Notes: a model not told the origin generated them from the letters alone. 64,000 nt of DNA from Lanius collurio (GCA_020086605.1 JACBWW010000097.1:445206-509205); one strand, 5' to 3'. Counted from the stretch's first letter, positions 1 to 46,225 are shown. Made by a program: numbers and translations.

Positions 1-6862
<6,862 letters not shown>

Positions 6863-7600
6863 CGCGGCGGGGCTGCGGGGACACGGGGAGGGGGGACACG
6901 GACACACGGGCTGGGCTCCGGCGCCGCGTTCCGCCTCCGCCCCGCGCTGGCACCGCCCCGGGAGGGGACGGGATGGGGACGGGCCCCGCAAAGGGCCGCC
7001 CACCAGTGGGGCGGGAGCGGCGGCCGCCACCGGGAGGGCAAAGTGGGGGGACCCCGGGGTTGGACGGAGGGGGGTGCAAAGGGGGGACTCCAGGAACGTG
7101 GCCGGGGGGTGTCCCGGGGACCGCCCCTTGTGGGCCGGGTGGTCTCAGAGGGCTGTGCAAAGGGGGGGCCCCAACAGTCACAGAGGAGTGTGCGAAGGGA
7201 GGGGGACCCCGGGTATGGACAGAGGGGTGTGCAAAGGAGAGGAAGGACCTCCAGGGGCACAGAGCGGGGTCTCAGAGGGATGTGCAAAGGGGGGACTCTG
7301 GGGCACGGAGGGATGCGCAAAAGGGGGGACCCCAGACAGATGCAAAGGGGGTGTCCCGGGACGGTGCAGAGGAGGGGGCGAGGAGCCGAGGGAAAGCCGG
7401 AGCCGCTCGGGCTCACCCGCAGAGCAGAGCAGAGCGGTCCGGGCGTGGCCACCGCCACCCAGCGCTGACCCACGCAGGGACCGCCCTTCGCAGGGACCGC
7501 CCCACGCGTGGCCCCGCCCGCGGGGCAGCCGCTCTTGGAGCACGTACAAGCAAGTTGCTTCCCGCCGGGCCCGGACGGAAAACCCGGAAAGTGTCATGAT
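6863..7600 (-). promoter_or_regulatory. PYGL: CpG-rich promoter and 5' UTR region of PYGL
   Basis: Very GC- and CpG-rich DNA directly upstream of the PYGL ATG, with no TATA box seen, as expected for a CpG-island promoter. The CpG richness extends into the 5' part of intron 1. The transcription start cannot be placed from sequence alone, and no 5' UTR intron was recognised. Confidence 0.6.
7045..7375. repeat. Degenerate G-rich tandem array upstream of PYGL
   Basis: The motif GTGCAAAGGGGGGAC and close variants recur about eight times at irregular spacing of roughly 30-65 bp, mixed with runs such as CTCAGAGGGATGTG. The plus strand carries many runs of five or more G, so G-quadruplex structure is possible. 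It lies within 500 bp of the PYGL start codon. Confidence 0.7.
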
Positions 7601-8040
7601 GTGTCCCCCCGTGTCGCGGTCCCCTCCCCGTGTCACGGTCCCTCCCTGCCCGACTGTCCCCCGCCCTCCCCCGCAGCATCTCCCGGCCCCCTCCCTTTCC
7701 CTTCCCGTCTCCTCACTGTTCTCTGCCCGGCAGCAATCCCTCGGGAAATGGCGTGGGATCTCTTCCCCGCGGCTCCGGGCTCTTCCCAGCTGCTTCTCGC
7801 ACCGTGGCCTCCCGCAGTGTCCTGCCCTGCCCTCCGGACCCTGCCCTGCCCTGCCTCCGGTTCGTCCCAAGGGCAAAAATATCCGATACGATCTTCCAAC
7901 GCAACACTTACTTTCTCCTCCCCCTCCTGCTTATCCTCCTCCTTCTCTTCCAGCCGTGGCTCCGCAGGCTTTCCAGGCTGTGTTTTCCCTGTCCTGGGCT
8001 CGTCCCCGGCAGGGTGGGCAGCAGGGGAGAGGGGAATTCT

Positions 8041-8350
8041 GCCCTTCTGCCCTGCTCAGGTGAGACCCCACCTGCAGTGCTGTCTCCAGCCCTGGGTCCA
8101 ATATCAGAAGGTTGTGGAGCTGCCGGAGCGAGTCCAGAGGAGGCCACGGAGCTGCTCCAAGGGCTGGAGCCGCTCTGGAGCCAGGCTGGGAGGGCTGGGG
8201 ATGTTCACCTGGAGGAGAGAAGGCTCCAGGGAGAGCTCAGAGCCCCTTGCAGGGCCTGAAGGGGCTCCAGGAGAGTTGGAGAGGGACTTTGGATGAGGGC
8301 CTGGAGTGATAGGATGGGGGAATGGCTTCCCAGTGCCAGAGGGCAGGGTG
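8041..8350 (+). mobile_element. CR1 fragment, sense, lacking the 3' tip
   Basis: Reads GGTGAGACCCCACCTGCAG, GTTGTGGAGCTGC, GAGAGTTGGAGAGGGACTT and CAGTGCCAGAGGGCAGGG in order, then is cut before the usual terminus by a short TTAGA repeat. Confidence 0.88.
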
Positions 8351-8407
8351 AGGTTAGATTAGATTAGATTGGATTAGATCCATGCACAGACTTCCATCCA
8401 GAGAGTA

Positions 8408-8690
8408 ACAGAATCACAGAATCATGGAACGGTTTGCGTTGGAAAGGACCTTAAAGATCATTCAGTTCCACCCCCTGCCATGGGCAGGGCCACCTCCCAC
8501 TGTCCCAGGTCGGTCCAAGCCCCATCCAACTTGCCTTGGACACTTCCAAGGATGAGGCAGCCACAGGGCAACCTGTGCCAGGCCCTCACCAGCCTCACAG
8601 GGAGAATTTCTTCCCGATACCTCACCTAAACCTCCCCTCTGTCAGTGTAAAACCATTCCCCTTGTCCTATTGGCACAGATGCTCTGGCCC
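8408..8690 (-). mobile_element. CR1 fragment with intact 3' tip
   Basis: Begins CAGAATCACAGAATCATGG and includes CCATGGGCAGGGCCACC. It faces the neighbouring sense copy, forming an inverted pair. Confidence 0.9.
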
Positions 8691-9530
8691 TGGGCTGTTT
8701 CCAGTGCTGTACTTGACTTACAGGCTGGTTTTACATGCTGCAGGGAGGATGCAGTTTCCTGTATCTCCGGTGTCCTGGGCACATTCCCTCTCTGGAAGGA
8801 ACAAGCATCCTTCTGAGATGCACTTCATGCATTAGCATTTTCTTCTGTAGCCCTGGACTCGAGCCCGTGATGAGCTCAGAGGTTGCACATTGAAAACCTC
8901 TCCTGAGTCACTCTGGGAAAACAGAGCAGGCACTGATAGCCCAGCAGTGAGTCCTTCTCATGGCCCTGGGAGAACTGTCCATGCTGTTCCCTTGGAAATG
9001 GTCCCCTCTCCACTCATTCCTTAGCATTTTGCCTCTATTTTCATCTCCCTGGGGAGATGGTGCTCTCTTTATCCAGCCTTGGGCATTCCCCCCTCCTTCC
9101 TTATATCCCAGGACCACCCCTCAGCCCCCAGTTTCCCTGCTGATGGGCTGCAGGCACGGTGGGGAGCCCTGGCTGGGAGCTGCACCCTCCCCTTTCCCAC
9201 TGTCCCAGCTCAGTACCCATCCTGGGAATGAAGGGGTGGAGTTTACTCAGGAAAGGGTTGGGAAAAGGATGAGTGGGATGTGGGGCTGCTGGATTTGGGG
9301 TTCCTGGCTGTGCCTGGGTTAGCTCCCCACAAATCCCAGGGGTTTAACACAGTGACCCATCTCCTTCCTGGGCCACCTCCTGGTCATAGGGTAGAAAACA
9401 GAAGCTCCTATTTCTTGCTGCTCCAGAACCTTGCTGGCTGAGGCATCACCACAGGGAGAGGGTGCTACTGTGCCAGGAAGGGGACAGGGTGGCAGTCATC
9501 TCATAGTGCTGACACAGCTCTGGGTTTCAG

Positions 9531-9774
9531 AGAATCCCAGAATGGTTTGGGTTGGAAAGGACTTTAAATCCATCTCATTCCACCCCCTGCCATGGGCAGG
9601 GACACCGCCCACTATCCCAGGTTGCTCCAAGCCCTATCCAACCTGGCCTGGGACACTTCCAGGGATGGGGCAGCCACAGCTTCTCTGGGCACCCTGTGCC
9701 AGGGCCTCCCCAGCCTCACAGCCAGGAATTCCTTCAACTGGCCCTGCTCCCTCCCACTGACTGAGTCCTGTCCG
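9531..9774 (-). mobile_element. CR1 fragment beside the TRIM9 poly(A) signal
   Basis: AGAATCCCAGAATGGTTTGG through CACCCTGTGCCAGGGCC. Its far end lies about 100 bp downstream of the predicted TRIM9 cleavage site. Confidence 0.92.
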
Positions 9775-9869
9775 TTCTCTGCTGCTGTCTCTGGCCAAAG
9801 CCAGTGAGGGATGTGCACCAGGGGGGATGAGATGGGAACTGAAGCACAGAGATGCTCTGGAAGCTCTGC

Positions 9870-36418
<26,549 letters not shown>

Positions 36419-37377
36419 TCATCTCCATGCCCAGGACTCATCCCCCACCCTGGATTGTGTGGGATTTGGGCTGGGGGTGGGCTGCAGCCCAGCACTGCCT
36501 CCAGCATCCCGAGGTGTCCCTGTGCCTCTGAGTGCACGGAGAGGAAAAGGAGGGTTAACCATCATCATGGATACCATGGCTTTGGGAAGGAGATAGTCCG
36601 TGTCCACCTCCTCCACGGGCTTCCCTGGGGGATCAGGGACAAGCCACACCCACCCCGGGTCTCACGGTGAGCCAGTCGCTCCCTCCCCTGGATCTGTGTC
36701 CTCCAGGGAATCACCAAAACTCCTGTGGGATGTGGCCCACATCTGCTGGGAACACAGGCCAGGCCACCGAGTCAGACTGAAAATCACCCACACCCTCCCG
36801 AAAGTGAAGGTAGAGAAGGTTCTTCCTGCAAAATAATGACTGCTCCTTCTCCCTTTAGGGTGGGAACGAGGTAATAACAATCATTATGTTCATCAAATGC
36901 TTTTTCATTTTCACAGCACTTTCCCCACACTCAGGAATCTTCCCAATCTTCCCCTTCTGCCTGATTCCAGCAGGAGTGATTTTCTCAAGAGCTGGGCAAA
37001 TCACCCTCAATGATTTTCCTCTGGGAGAGGTTTTGCCTCTTTTGTGGGCTGCAAATTGGCTGCAAACACCCCGTGGGTTTTGAGGAGATGGTCTTTCTTT
37101 GTGGCAGACACAGAAGGGAGCTGGGAAGGTGGCTGATGTCCCCAAACCTCCAAAAACCCACTGTGCCCACTCCACCTGGGGTCAGGATGTGGGCACTGGG
37201 CTGCCTCCTGTTCCCAGTGGTGCTGTGCCAGTGTGGGAGATGGGAAATGAGATGGGAGAGGGGTCTGCTGAGGTGGTGCTGGGCTGAAATCAAGACCAAA
37301 ACCCAGCACTGCTACCGAGGAGAGCCAGTGGCAACCCTTTAATGGCCTAGAAAATAAGGGCCCAGAAAATGACCTGG

Positions 37378-37398
37378 CTGCTGCTGCTGCTGCTGCTT
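37378..37398. repeat. CTG trinucleotide run, 7 copies
   Basis: Seven uninterrupted CTG units in TRIM9 intron 1 (CAG on the transcribed sense strand). It is followed by AT-rich unique DNA. Confidence 0.85.
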
Positions 37399-38769
37399 CC
37401 CCAGGAGATGTTAAATCTCCCCCAGTGGTTCCTGCATTTCCTCTGTAATTTATCGTGCCCGAGTCGTTAGGATGTGGAGCTAATCAGCGAATGCATCTCT
37501 AATAAAAATGGGATTGCTAAGTCAGCTCAGCAGGTCCCCCCAGCCCTCCTCCCTCCCCCAGCCAAGGTCAGAGCCCCGCAGGGACAACCCAACCCTGCCT
37601 CTTCCAAAGCCTCCATCATCCTCCTCAGCCCACGCACGGCTCCAGCCCCGCTGGGTTTGGGAAGGTGCCCCACACCCAGCAAGGTGTTTTGCTGAGAGCT
37701 GTTCTGCTGCAGGGCCCTCTGATAACACAGGCAATTAATGGAAAAAAATCAGCAGGGGTTGGTTATGTTTACAAGCTCCTCATTAAAATTGCAGCATGTT
37801 GGGTTGGTTGGTTTTTTTTTTTTCCTTTAAAGCTTTTAGAAGGTTTCTCCCACCCCCCAATAACATGAATTTGAAAAAGGGGATCTTGAGATCAATGTAA
37901 TTATTTGAGGCTTTCCTAATGGGGAAGCTTCTTAAAAGTGGGCTTAAAATGCAGTAAGAGCTCTGTGGTGCCTGTGTGTGTTGTCCACAGGAGTCCCTTC
38001 ACCCTGGACTCACAGCACAACTGCTCCCATGGTGCAGCAAGCTTGGAGCCTCCCAAAAAAAGATAGCTCATCACCTCAGAGCATCCCTGACTGTGGTGTC
38101 TCTGCATCCCCTTCTCAGCTCTGCCCTTGCCTCTGCTCTGGGTGTTCTTGATGCCTGCAGTGCCAGTGAGTCAGGGGCATCATCTGTCTGAAAAATGTAA
38201 TTTTCCCATAATTTTAAGGCCACTTCCTACAGGTGGGCACAGGGTTGCTCACTGGACACAGGAGCTCCAAGGTTTGGCTTCGTCCCCATCTCCAGGATGG
38301 GTCTCCCTCGTGCTGAGGCTCTCCTGGAGTGGAAACACATTCCTGGACTCCCTCCCTCTGAGACAAACACCTGCCCAGCTCTCCTGCTGCATCCCTGCTG
38401 CTCCTGGCCACAGCCACCCTGCTGGGGGCTGGGAAACATCATTAACGAGGTTAATTAATGCCATGCACCCGACTGGATCTGCAGGAATTCCACAGTGGAT
38501 TCATCCAGGGCACTGACAATGTGATCCATAACCAAGTGCCATGGCAAAGCAGAGTCCAGCTGGTGGCTGTTACCGTGTTAATAACCAGAGGCTCCGGGGG
38601 GAATTAATGATGGATTGGCTCTGTAATTCCTACAGGTGCCTCCCGTGACCCCTGGAGCAAACCCAGGCAGTCTGACAGCTCCGAGATGGATTTAATCACC
38701 AGACACTGATGGAGGAGCCACAGGATTCCCACAAGTTGGGATCTAAGTGGGAGACTCAGGAGGAAATAC

Positions 38770-39098
38770 AGAACCCCAGAATGGGGTTGGAAGGGACCTC
38801 AAAAACAACCTTGTTCCAACCCCTGCCATGGGCAGGGACACCTTCCACAGTCCCAGGTGGCTCCAAGCCCCAATGTCCAGCCTGGCCTTGGACGCTTCCA
38901 GGGATCCAGGGGCAGCCACAGCTTCTCTGGGCACCCTGTGCCAGGGCCTGCCCACCCTCACAGGGAACAACTCCTTCCCAATCTCCCATCCATCCCTGCA
39001 CTCTGGCACTGGGAAGCCATTCCCTGTGTCCTGTCCCTCCATCCCTTGTCCCAAGTCCCTCTCCAGCTCTCCAGGAGCCCCTTTAGGCATTGGAGTCC
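38770..39098 (-). mobile_element. CR1 fragment, TRIM9 intron 1
   Basis: CAGAACCCCAGAATGGGGTT to CTCTCCAGGAGCCCCTTTAGG, over 320 bp. Confidence 0.93.
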
Positions 39099-39989
39099 AT
39101 TAGAGGAAACAAGATTTGTCAGTATTTCTGCAACACTGGAAGGATTTCCCCTCTCTGCAAAAACCTGGAACGTTGCACTTCGCACCTCCATGTGATGACA
39201 AAATCTTTGTGGGTTTTTTGGGGTCGGGAACCCCACTCTGAGGACACCATCCAGGGCATCATCCAATGGGCCTGGCAGCTCCCATGTGCTGGAGTGGAGC
39301 TGAGCCCAACCTTCAAGTAGAACAGGCAGGGGAATTAATGAGTGTGAAATGAAGAAAAATCCCATTTACCAGCGCCTTAAAATCAAGGGAATTTGTCCTT
39401 TGAGGAAAGCTGCCCTCTTTTTTTTTCAATGCTCTTGTTCCAAGGCAGTAAGAAGAGACCTCTGTGATTCACATTAGCATTAATGGCAGCTAAGCATTTA
39501 AATCTCTGTCCCCAGAGCACTTAGGAGAGAATCTGTCCCCTCTTTGTGCTCACTAATAGCTCCATAACCCTCCTCCTTCCCAGGCATGGCTGACAAAGGG
39601 ATTTCTGTCACTCTCAGATTCTCCCTTGTCCCAGCACAGGGATGAGAGCAGCCGGTGCAGATGGGCTGAGGGCTCAGCAGGGCTGAGCAGGCTCCAAGGA
39701 ACAGAGAAAAGCATCATTTTAACTCTGCATCGCTGGAACTGCTCTGGTTTTCCTCCTGTACAACCCAGCTGCCAGTGATGGAGCTCAGCCACGCTGACTC
39801 TGAGGTCAGGAGGGAGCTGGGCTTGTTATTTCTGGGGGCACTGGGTGCTGGATGGGTGTGACAGCTCCACCTGGCACCCTGGGAAAAGCCTGAACTTCCC
39901 TGGGGTTGGACTCCAGCAGGGGTGAGGAAGCTGCTCCCATTTCAAACCCCAGCTTGTTTGCAGGCTCTGGCACCAGGCAGGATCAGGAA

Positions 39990-40475
39990 ATCACAGAATT
40001 GTTGAGGTTAGAAAAGCCCTCTGAGATCATGGAGCTCAACTGTCCCCAGTACTGCCAAGGCCACCACTGCCCCGTGTCCCCAAGTGCCACATCCACACGG
40101 CTTTGAAATCCCTCCAGGGATGGGGACCCCACCACTGCCCTGGGCAGCTGTGCCAGGGCTGGACAGCCCTTTCCATGAAGGAATTTTTCCCCAATATCCA
40201 CTCTAAACCTCCCCTGGTGCAGCTTAAGGCTCTCTCCTCTCCTCCTGTCCCTGTTCCCTGGCAGCAGAGCCCGACCCCCCCTGAGCCCCCTCCTGTCAGG
40301 GAGTTGTGCAGAGCCACAAGGTCCCCCCTGAGCCTCCTCTGCCCCAGAGCCTTCTCCAGCTCCATTCCCTTCCCTGGACATGCTCCAGTCCCTCAGTGTT
40401 TCTTGCCATGAGGGGCTCAGGACTGACCCAAGGTGAGGACGGATTCAAGGTGGGGCCTCAGCAGTGCCAGCACAG
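39990..40475 (-). mobile_element. CR1 fragment, second subfamily, longest copy
   Basis: CACAGAATTGTTGAGGTTAG, GCCAAGGCCACCACTGCCC, CTTTCCATGAAGGAATTTTT, CAAGGTCCCCCCTGAGCCTC and GGTGGGGCCTCAGCAGTGCC in order, nearly 490 bp. Confidence 0.92.
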
Positions 40476-40849
40476 GGGACAATCCCTGCCCTGGCCCTGT
40501 GGCCACACCATGGCTGGTACAAGCCAGGTGCTTTTGGCCTTCTTGCCCACCTGGGCACACCTGGGCTCGTGTTCAGCTGCTGCAACCAACACCAAACTCA
40601 CCAAAACTCACTCCAAAAGAGCTCTTGGCATCACACCAAGTGCCCAGTACCTGCTCTGACACCTCAACCAGCCCCCATTTCTTCACTCCTTCCAACCAAG
40701 TCATCTCCCAGCCAGTTCTGGAGCATCCCATGGAGCATCCATGTGGAAGTAAAAGAGGAGAGGAACACCCTGGTAGGGAAAGGAGCTGTTCCCAGCTCTT
40801 CTGCTCTTGCCCTCCAAAGGATGAGGAGCTGTCACAGATGCTGGAGTTG

Positions 40850-41010
40850 AACTCATGCAAGTCTTTAATTAAAGCACAGGACCTGCAGCCTTTGAATCTT
40901 GAGGCCAGCTCCCCGTACGTGATGCCTGACTAATCAAAATGGGATGTTTAATTAAAACTTGCATTCAGTCAGGAAGTTGATGAAGCTAAACTGCTGCTAA
41001 TTGGCTTTTG
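40850..41010. promoter_or_regulatory. Candidate regulatory block with TTAATTAA sites
   Basis: Two TTTAATTAAA homeodomain-type palindromes (about 40863 and 40948) and a CTAATTGG motif fall within 160 bp of unique DNA between CR1 fragments. Confidence 0.22.
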
Positions 41011-41179
41011 GCTCCAGTCACGAGAGCCTGACTTTTGGATTCAGGGCTGCCTTTGGAAAGAAACCAGGAGCTGCAGCCTGGGCTGACCTGGCCCTTGGGA
41101 CTCGAGGGGTCAGACAGTGTCATGTCCTGGGATCCTGCAGGGCCCAGGCCTTGGCCACTTCCAGGGAGCCAGGGCCAGC

Positions 41180-41350
41180 CATTGTCCCTGTGTCCTGTCA
41201 CTCCAGGCCCTCGTCCAAAGTCCCTCTCCAGCTCTCTGCTTCAAGGCCAGGTTGGATGGAGCTTGGAGCAACCTGGTTTAGTGGAAGTGGGATGGAATGA
41301 GATGGTCCTGAACATCCCTTCCAACCCAAACCATTCCATGATTTTGTGAT
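41180..41350. mobile_element. Rearranged CR1 (antisense half joined to sense half)
   Basis: 41180-41240 reads antisense CR1 (CTGTGTCCTGTCACTCCAGG, AAGTCCCTCTCCAGC), then 41240-41350 switches to sense CR1 (AAGGCCAGGTTGGATGGAGC to CCAAACCATTCCATGATTTT). Confidence 0.82.
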
Positions 41351-42801
41351 TTTACGATCTCAGCTGCAGACATCTGTAACTCTCAGACAAAGCAGGTGAC
41401 AGGAACAGGCCATGGGTCTGAATTATCCCTCTTCCAACCATTCTGCTGCTGAGCACTGGACATAGCTCCAGCTCAGTTTTCCTGGCTTCCCACAACAAGG
41501 ATGCTCTCCTAGCCTGCCAGAAAGCTGCAAATCAAGCAACAGAGGAAGAGCAGGAACTTGTCATCAGGACACACAGACAGAGCCAGGTTTGTGAGCACAG
41601 CTCCCAGCTGCAAACTCCAGGAGAAAAAGGAATCCTTAGGAATGGATCCCACTCCCCTCCTGCATTCAACAAGGGCCTTGGTTCTCGTCCTTCACTGCAG
41701 TTGTGGTGGGGAATGTGGGGTGTGCAGGAGGAAGATGAAATGCTCAGGTGGAGCAGCCTGGAGAGCAGCTCCATGAGGGAAGTGTGCCTTGGACTGGATG
41801 CTCCTGCTGTCCCTGCCACAGCCTGGAGAGCAGCTGGGATGTGCAAAGCAGATGATCCTCCCCACGGCCTGGAGCTCTGGGGCAGGCATCTGCACAGGGG
41901 ATTATCCTGGGGGTAACATTATTGCCATTGGGATTAATCCCAGGCTGTGCAGAGCGGCCCCTGCGCCTCTGGAAAAGGCAGGGATGCCACCACACCCACT
42001 CCTGTTAATCCTAGAACTGGTGGGTCCTCCTGGGGGAAGGATGCCAGCCTTTCCCTTTGGGAAAACCCTGGGCAGAACCTGAGGAGGGAGGACACCCCAG
42101 GTGGAACACCCAGGTGCAGCTCTCCAAGGACCCTGACCCCACAGTGGAGGGATGGGGTGGGTTTTGGAACGCAGGATGGGTGCAGAGCATCAGCCCTCAC
42201 CCCTCTGCAGGGCTGAGGGCACCCCTGGGGACCCAGACTGTGTTTTGTGCACAGGGAATTGCCCTCCTGCAGCCCCCTCCTTTCTATCTCCCACCCTTTC
42301 CCCCCGTCCCTGTGCAGTAACACAGCAAACTCACATTCCCAAAGCTGGCAGTGGGAAATCTTGCTCCAAAAGGGACTGTGGACCAAGCCAGGATGAAGGC
42401 AGTGGGGAATTCAGCTGGGAAAAAACCTCCCACCCCCTCTGCCCCATAAAGCTGGGGGAGGCCGTGCAGTGGGGTTTGCCCCATGCCAAACCCCAAACCC
42501 AAAGTGCCACCTGCCAGCTGGTAGGATTTTGTTAAAGCCACTTAATTTTTTTGATAAAGCAACAGCAAAGAGCAGAAATCACTGCCAATCCCTCGGAATT
42601 TGGAGGCTTTATCAGCTCAGCCCAGGTGGTTTTTATTTATTCCCACCAGAGTTATTGTTTATCAAGGTGAAACCCATCTTCCCCTGCAGTGAGGAGCTGT
42701 GGGTGTTTGGATGGATTTGGGGACAGCTGGGCATGGCCAGATCCCCAGCAGCAGCCCCTGGAATGTCCCTGCAAAGGGCACAGAGAGCTGTGGACACCTG
42801 C

Positions 42802-42879
42802 CTGTCCCACAGGAGCCTGGATGCCACCAGGATGCCTGCCCTGTCCCACAGGAGCCTGGATGCCACCAGGATGCCTGCC
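42802..42879. repeat. Exact 39-bp tandem duplication
   Basis: Two back-to-back identical 39-bp copies (42802-42840 and 42841-42879) containing CACAGGAGCCTGGATGCCAC. Perfect identity suggests a recent duplication. Confidence 0.9.
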
Positions 42880-44064
42880 CTGACCCACCCCTTCCACACG
42901 GGGCTAAATCTGTGTCCCCTGCTGGACCCAAGCCCCGTGTCCGTGGGATTTTTTGCTTCCTTAGGATGCCCTAAACTGCTGTGAGGTGACATTGGCAATC
43001 CCCAGGCAGAGCTGCAGCCCCCAGCCCGGCCGTGCTGTGCCTGGGGTGCACAGATGGCCCCGGCCTGGCTTTGTTCAGGCAGACACAAGGGCCCTGTATT
43101 CCCTCAGCAGGCAGAACTGATTCAAAAGCTCCAGCCTGGAAATAAAACAAGGATATATTCTTTTCAAGCATGACCTTAACTAAAAGCCTTTCACTGCCTC
43201 TCCCATGTGGGATCCCCTGGCCCTGGGCAGGCCCAGCGCTCTCTGCCTGCTCCCAGCCTTGCTGAGGGGCCATGCTGGATTTAGTGTTTTATTCAGCCTG
43301 GTCACAGGGACAACCCTGCAGCACTGGCAATGTCTGTCATCCATCTGTCCTTGCCTAGGCCCAGCTGCCTGCCCAGAGCCCCTCACCCTGACCAGCCCTA
43401 GGTTTTGGGGGTCCTCCCTGAAAGGAGACTTTTAATGTTTTAAAAACGACCCGCTGTGACTTGGCTGCCAAGGCCTGCACTGGGGACTCTGCTGGAAGCA
43501 GGAGATTGAGGGTAAACCCAGCAATTCTTCTCTTGGCATGGATTTAAAGGCATATAATAGTTCTGTCAGAGCTGTGAAAGAACAAGCCTGGCCTCCAGAC
43601 CTCCTGCTAGGAGCCATGTGGCTGAGGGCCTGGCTGGAGTGCGTGGGATGCTGAGGAGATGGGTCACACGCTGCTTTTTCTGAGCTGAAATGAACAGCAA
43701 AACGTTTTGCTCCTGCTGTGAATCCTTGTGCTCCCTTGAACCTGCCATTCCCTGGCTCCCAGGCCAGGCCAGCTGGTGCTCTGCAGCCTGCAGTGGTTCC
43801 TCAGCAGGATTTGGGAGAGGCTTGGATGAGGAGAACCCCCAAATTCCAGCATCCCTGCTTTTTTATCCCACTTCTTCAGGGGCAAACCAGGCAAAGCTCC
43901 CCAGCAGAAGAGACAAACCCAAGTGGCCTAAGAGATAACACCCTTCCAAAAACATGGAGACACCAGATGAAGTTTCCACCCCTCCCACACTGCAGTGGGA
44001 TCAAGCTTGGCTTAGCTCATCCCCCTGGAAAAGGGCAGCTCTAGGATGATTCCTTGCAACCTGA

Positions 44065-44135
44065 CAAATCACAGAGTCATTAAAAATTGGAAAAGACCTC
44101 CAAGATCATCAAGTCCAACCTTCCAGGTTGGCTGA
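44065..44135 (-). mobile_element. Old CR1 3' tip
   Basis: AATCACAGAGTCATTAAAAATTGG and AAAGACCTCCAAGATCATC followed by TCCAACCTTCC, a terminus of an older subfamily. Confidence 0.65.
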
Positions 44136-44896
44136 AGCTGACAGAGGCCAGTTTTGCCCTCAGGGACTTTCATTGTGGATCACTCATGTGATTTTTCTGG
44201 CTGTCCCTGGTCCTTGGACTGAACAAATACCGGAGTTATGGAATGTCCTGGGCTGCTCCTGACTGTGAGGATGGATTAAAGATTCTCTATCCTTGCTTTC
44301 ATAGAGGATCTAGTCTTTGCTTTGATTTTAAGGGAGAAGAAATGTAAGCACCTTGCAACAGCCCTTTGATTTTGTCCAATTAATCCCTGGTTTGCTTCAT
44401 TAACGCTCAACAGCAAACGATCTTAGCTTTTCCCCTGCCAGCACCCGACACAGGTCCCTTTGAAAGCACAGACACAACTGCAGGATGTGTCACAGGGATG
44501 CTGAGAAAAACTCAGCCAGGAGCTGCTGCTCTCCCACGGGTACAGAGAGGGGCAAACAAGGTAAGGGGAGCAACTAAAAAGTACAAATACCGATTTGTTG
44601 GGTGACTTGGGGATGAGGTTCGCTCTCCATGTTTTGGGAGAGACAATTTGGTTGTGTCCCTGAGAGGAGCTGCTGCAGGCCTGCACAGGCTTCAGGGTGG
44701 AAATGCAGGTCAGGAGAATTCCAAATCCATGTTGAGTCTGGCTGTTTTTGGGATTGGAGCCCTAGCAAGAAGGCCCCCAGCTTTGCTAGGGGCTGGTTCA
44801 TGCAAGCAGGGTGGGAATAAATTCCTTCCCACTGTTCCTTGTGGGATAGCTCAGGGCAAGGGGGCAGCCAGGAACTCAGCTCCAGCGGTACAGACT

Positions 44897-45265
44897 ACAG
44901 GGACACCTTCCCCTATCCCAGGCTGCTCCAAGCCCCGTCCAACCTGGCCTTGGGCACTGCCAGGGATCCAGGGGCAGCCACAGCTGCTCTGGGCACCCTG
45001 TGCCAGGGCCTGCCCACCCTCCCAGGACAGGATCTCTTCCCTCCATCCATCCCCGTGTCCTGTCCCTCCATCCCTTGTCCCCAGTCCCTCTCCAGCTCTT
45101 CTGGAGCCCCTTTAGGCCCTGCAAGGGGCTCTGAACTCTTTCTGGAGCCTTCTTTTCTCCAGGGGAACACTCCCAGCTCTCCCAGCCTGGCTCCAGCCCT
45201 TGGAGCATCTCTGTGCCTCCTCTGGACTTGCTCCAGCAGCTCCAGGTTCTTCTGATCCAGTTTCC
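44897..45265 (-). mobile_element. CR1 fragment missing the 3' tip
   Basis: Starts inside the element at ACAGGGACACCTTCCCC and reaches unusually far inward, to CTCCTCTGGACTTGCTCCAG. Confidence 0.92.
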
Positions 45266-46225
45266 TTGTTCAGCCTCCTCCACTACCCCTTATTTAATTC
45301 CAAACCTCCTGCAGAGGCAGCTCCCTCTCCTCTGTGCCCTGGGATGTCCCTGGAGGTGGCTGCTCAGGATTTCTCCTGTGTGCCACTCCACTGGCCCAGT
45401 GGCCACCTGAGCCAGAGGTGACTGCTGGATGCTGGGAGGGTGACCTAGAGGGAGACATGAGCTCTGCACCCCGGAGGGCAGTGCTGGGGAAACAAAGGGA
45501 GCTTGGAGCTGACCCTGGAGCTCAGGACACGAGCTGAGTCTGTAATACCTATTCCCTTACGTCTGCTGCACCGTGGTGAGGGGAATCCAGGGCTCTGAGA
45601 CTTAGGAGTGGAGGGAAAATGCCACAAGGAGCAGGGATCAGCTCTGAGGGGGATTAGCTGCTAAGCAGCCTGCTCAGGAAATGCAGCTCCATTAATGGCC
45701 TTTCTCTGTAATTAAGGCCCAGCAAGGAATTTGTTGCTTCCTAAGAACAACAGGAATGCTCCTTCTGTGGCTGCCTGAGATGGGGGAGATCTTTCTTGAT
45801 GAGCCAGTTCCTTCTGATCTCCTCCCGAAGCTGAACTTCTCGAGGCTGACTACAACCGGACCCATTGCCTTGATTAGCTGGCACTAATGAGCAATATCAC
45901 TCCTGATATTTGCTGTGCACTGACTTCCCCAGCAGCCCAGTGGGTAACTCCCTGTCAATAACCCCCCTCCCTGGATTTCTCCTGGGTGCTTTCTCAGGGC
46001 TGGTTCTGTGCTGGCAAGGGGAGCAAAGGCCAGCAGCTCTGGGTAAGGTGCATCCCACTTTCCACAGCACCAGGAAACCAAATGTCTGCAGGTTCCCTTC
46101 AGCACAGACTCTTCCTCTGGCTGGTTTGTCCTGGATGTCTGCAACGTGTCCTGCCCCTCGTCATTCCCAGAGAAAGGAAATCTGCCAGGATGTGCCTGAT
46201 GGCAGCAGACAGCCCCAGTGACATC

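Larger units (their letters stand above)
7601..9869. other. PYGL-TRIM9 intergenic region
   Basis: Holds C-rich low-complexity DNA (7600-7700), a CR1 pair in opposite orientations (8041-8350 and 8408-8690), a short TTAGA repeat near 8353-8378 and another CR1 (9531-9774). The stretch 8700-9530 is unique sequence in which no exon, RNA gene or repeat was recognised. Confidence 0.6.

Noticed and set aside
37378..37398. CTG run as a polyglutamine or disease-type repeat
   Set aside because: Only seven units, deep in an intron, with no coding context.
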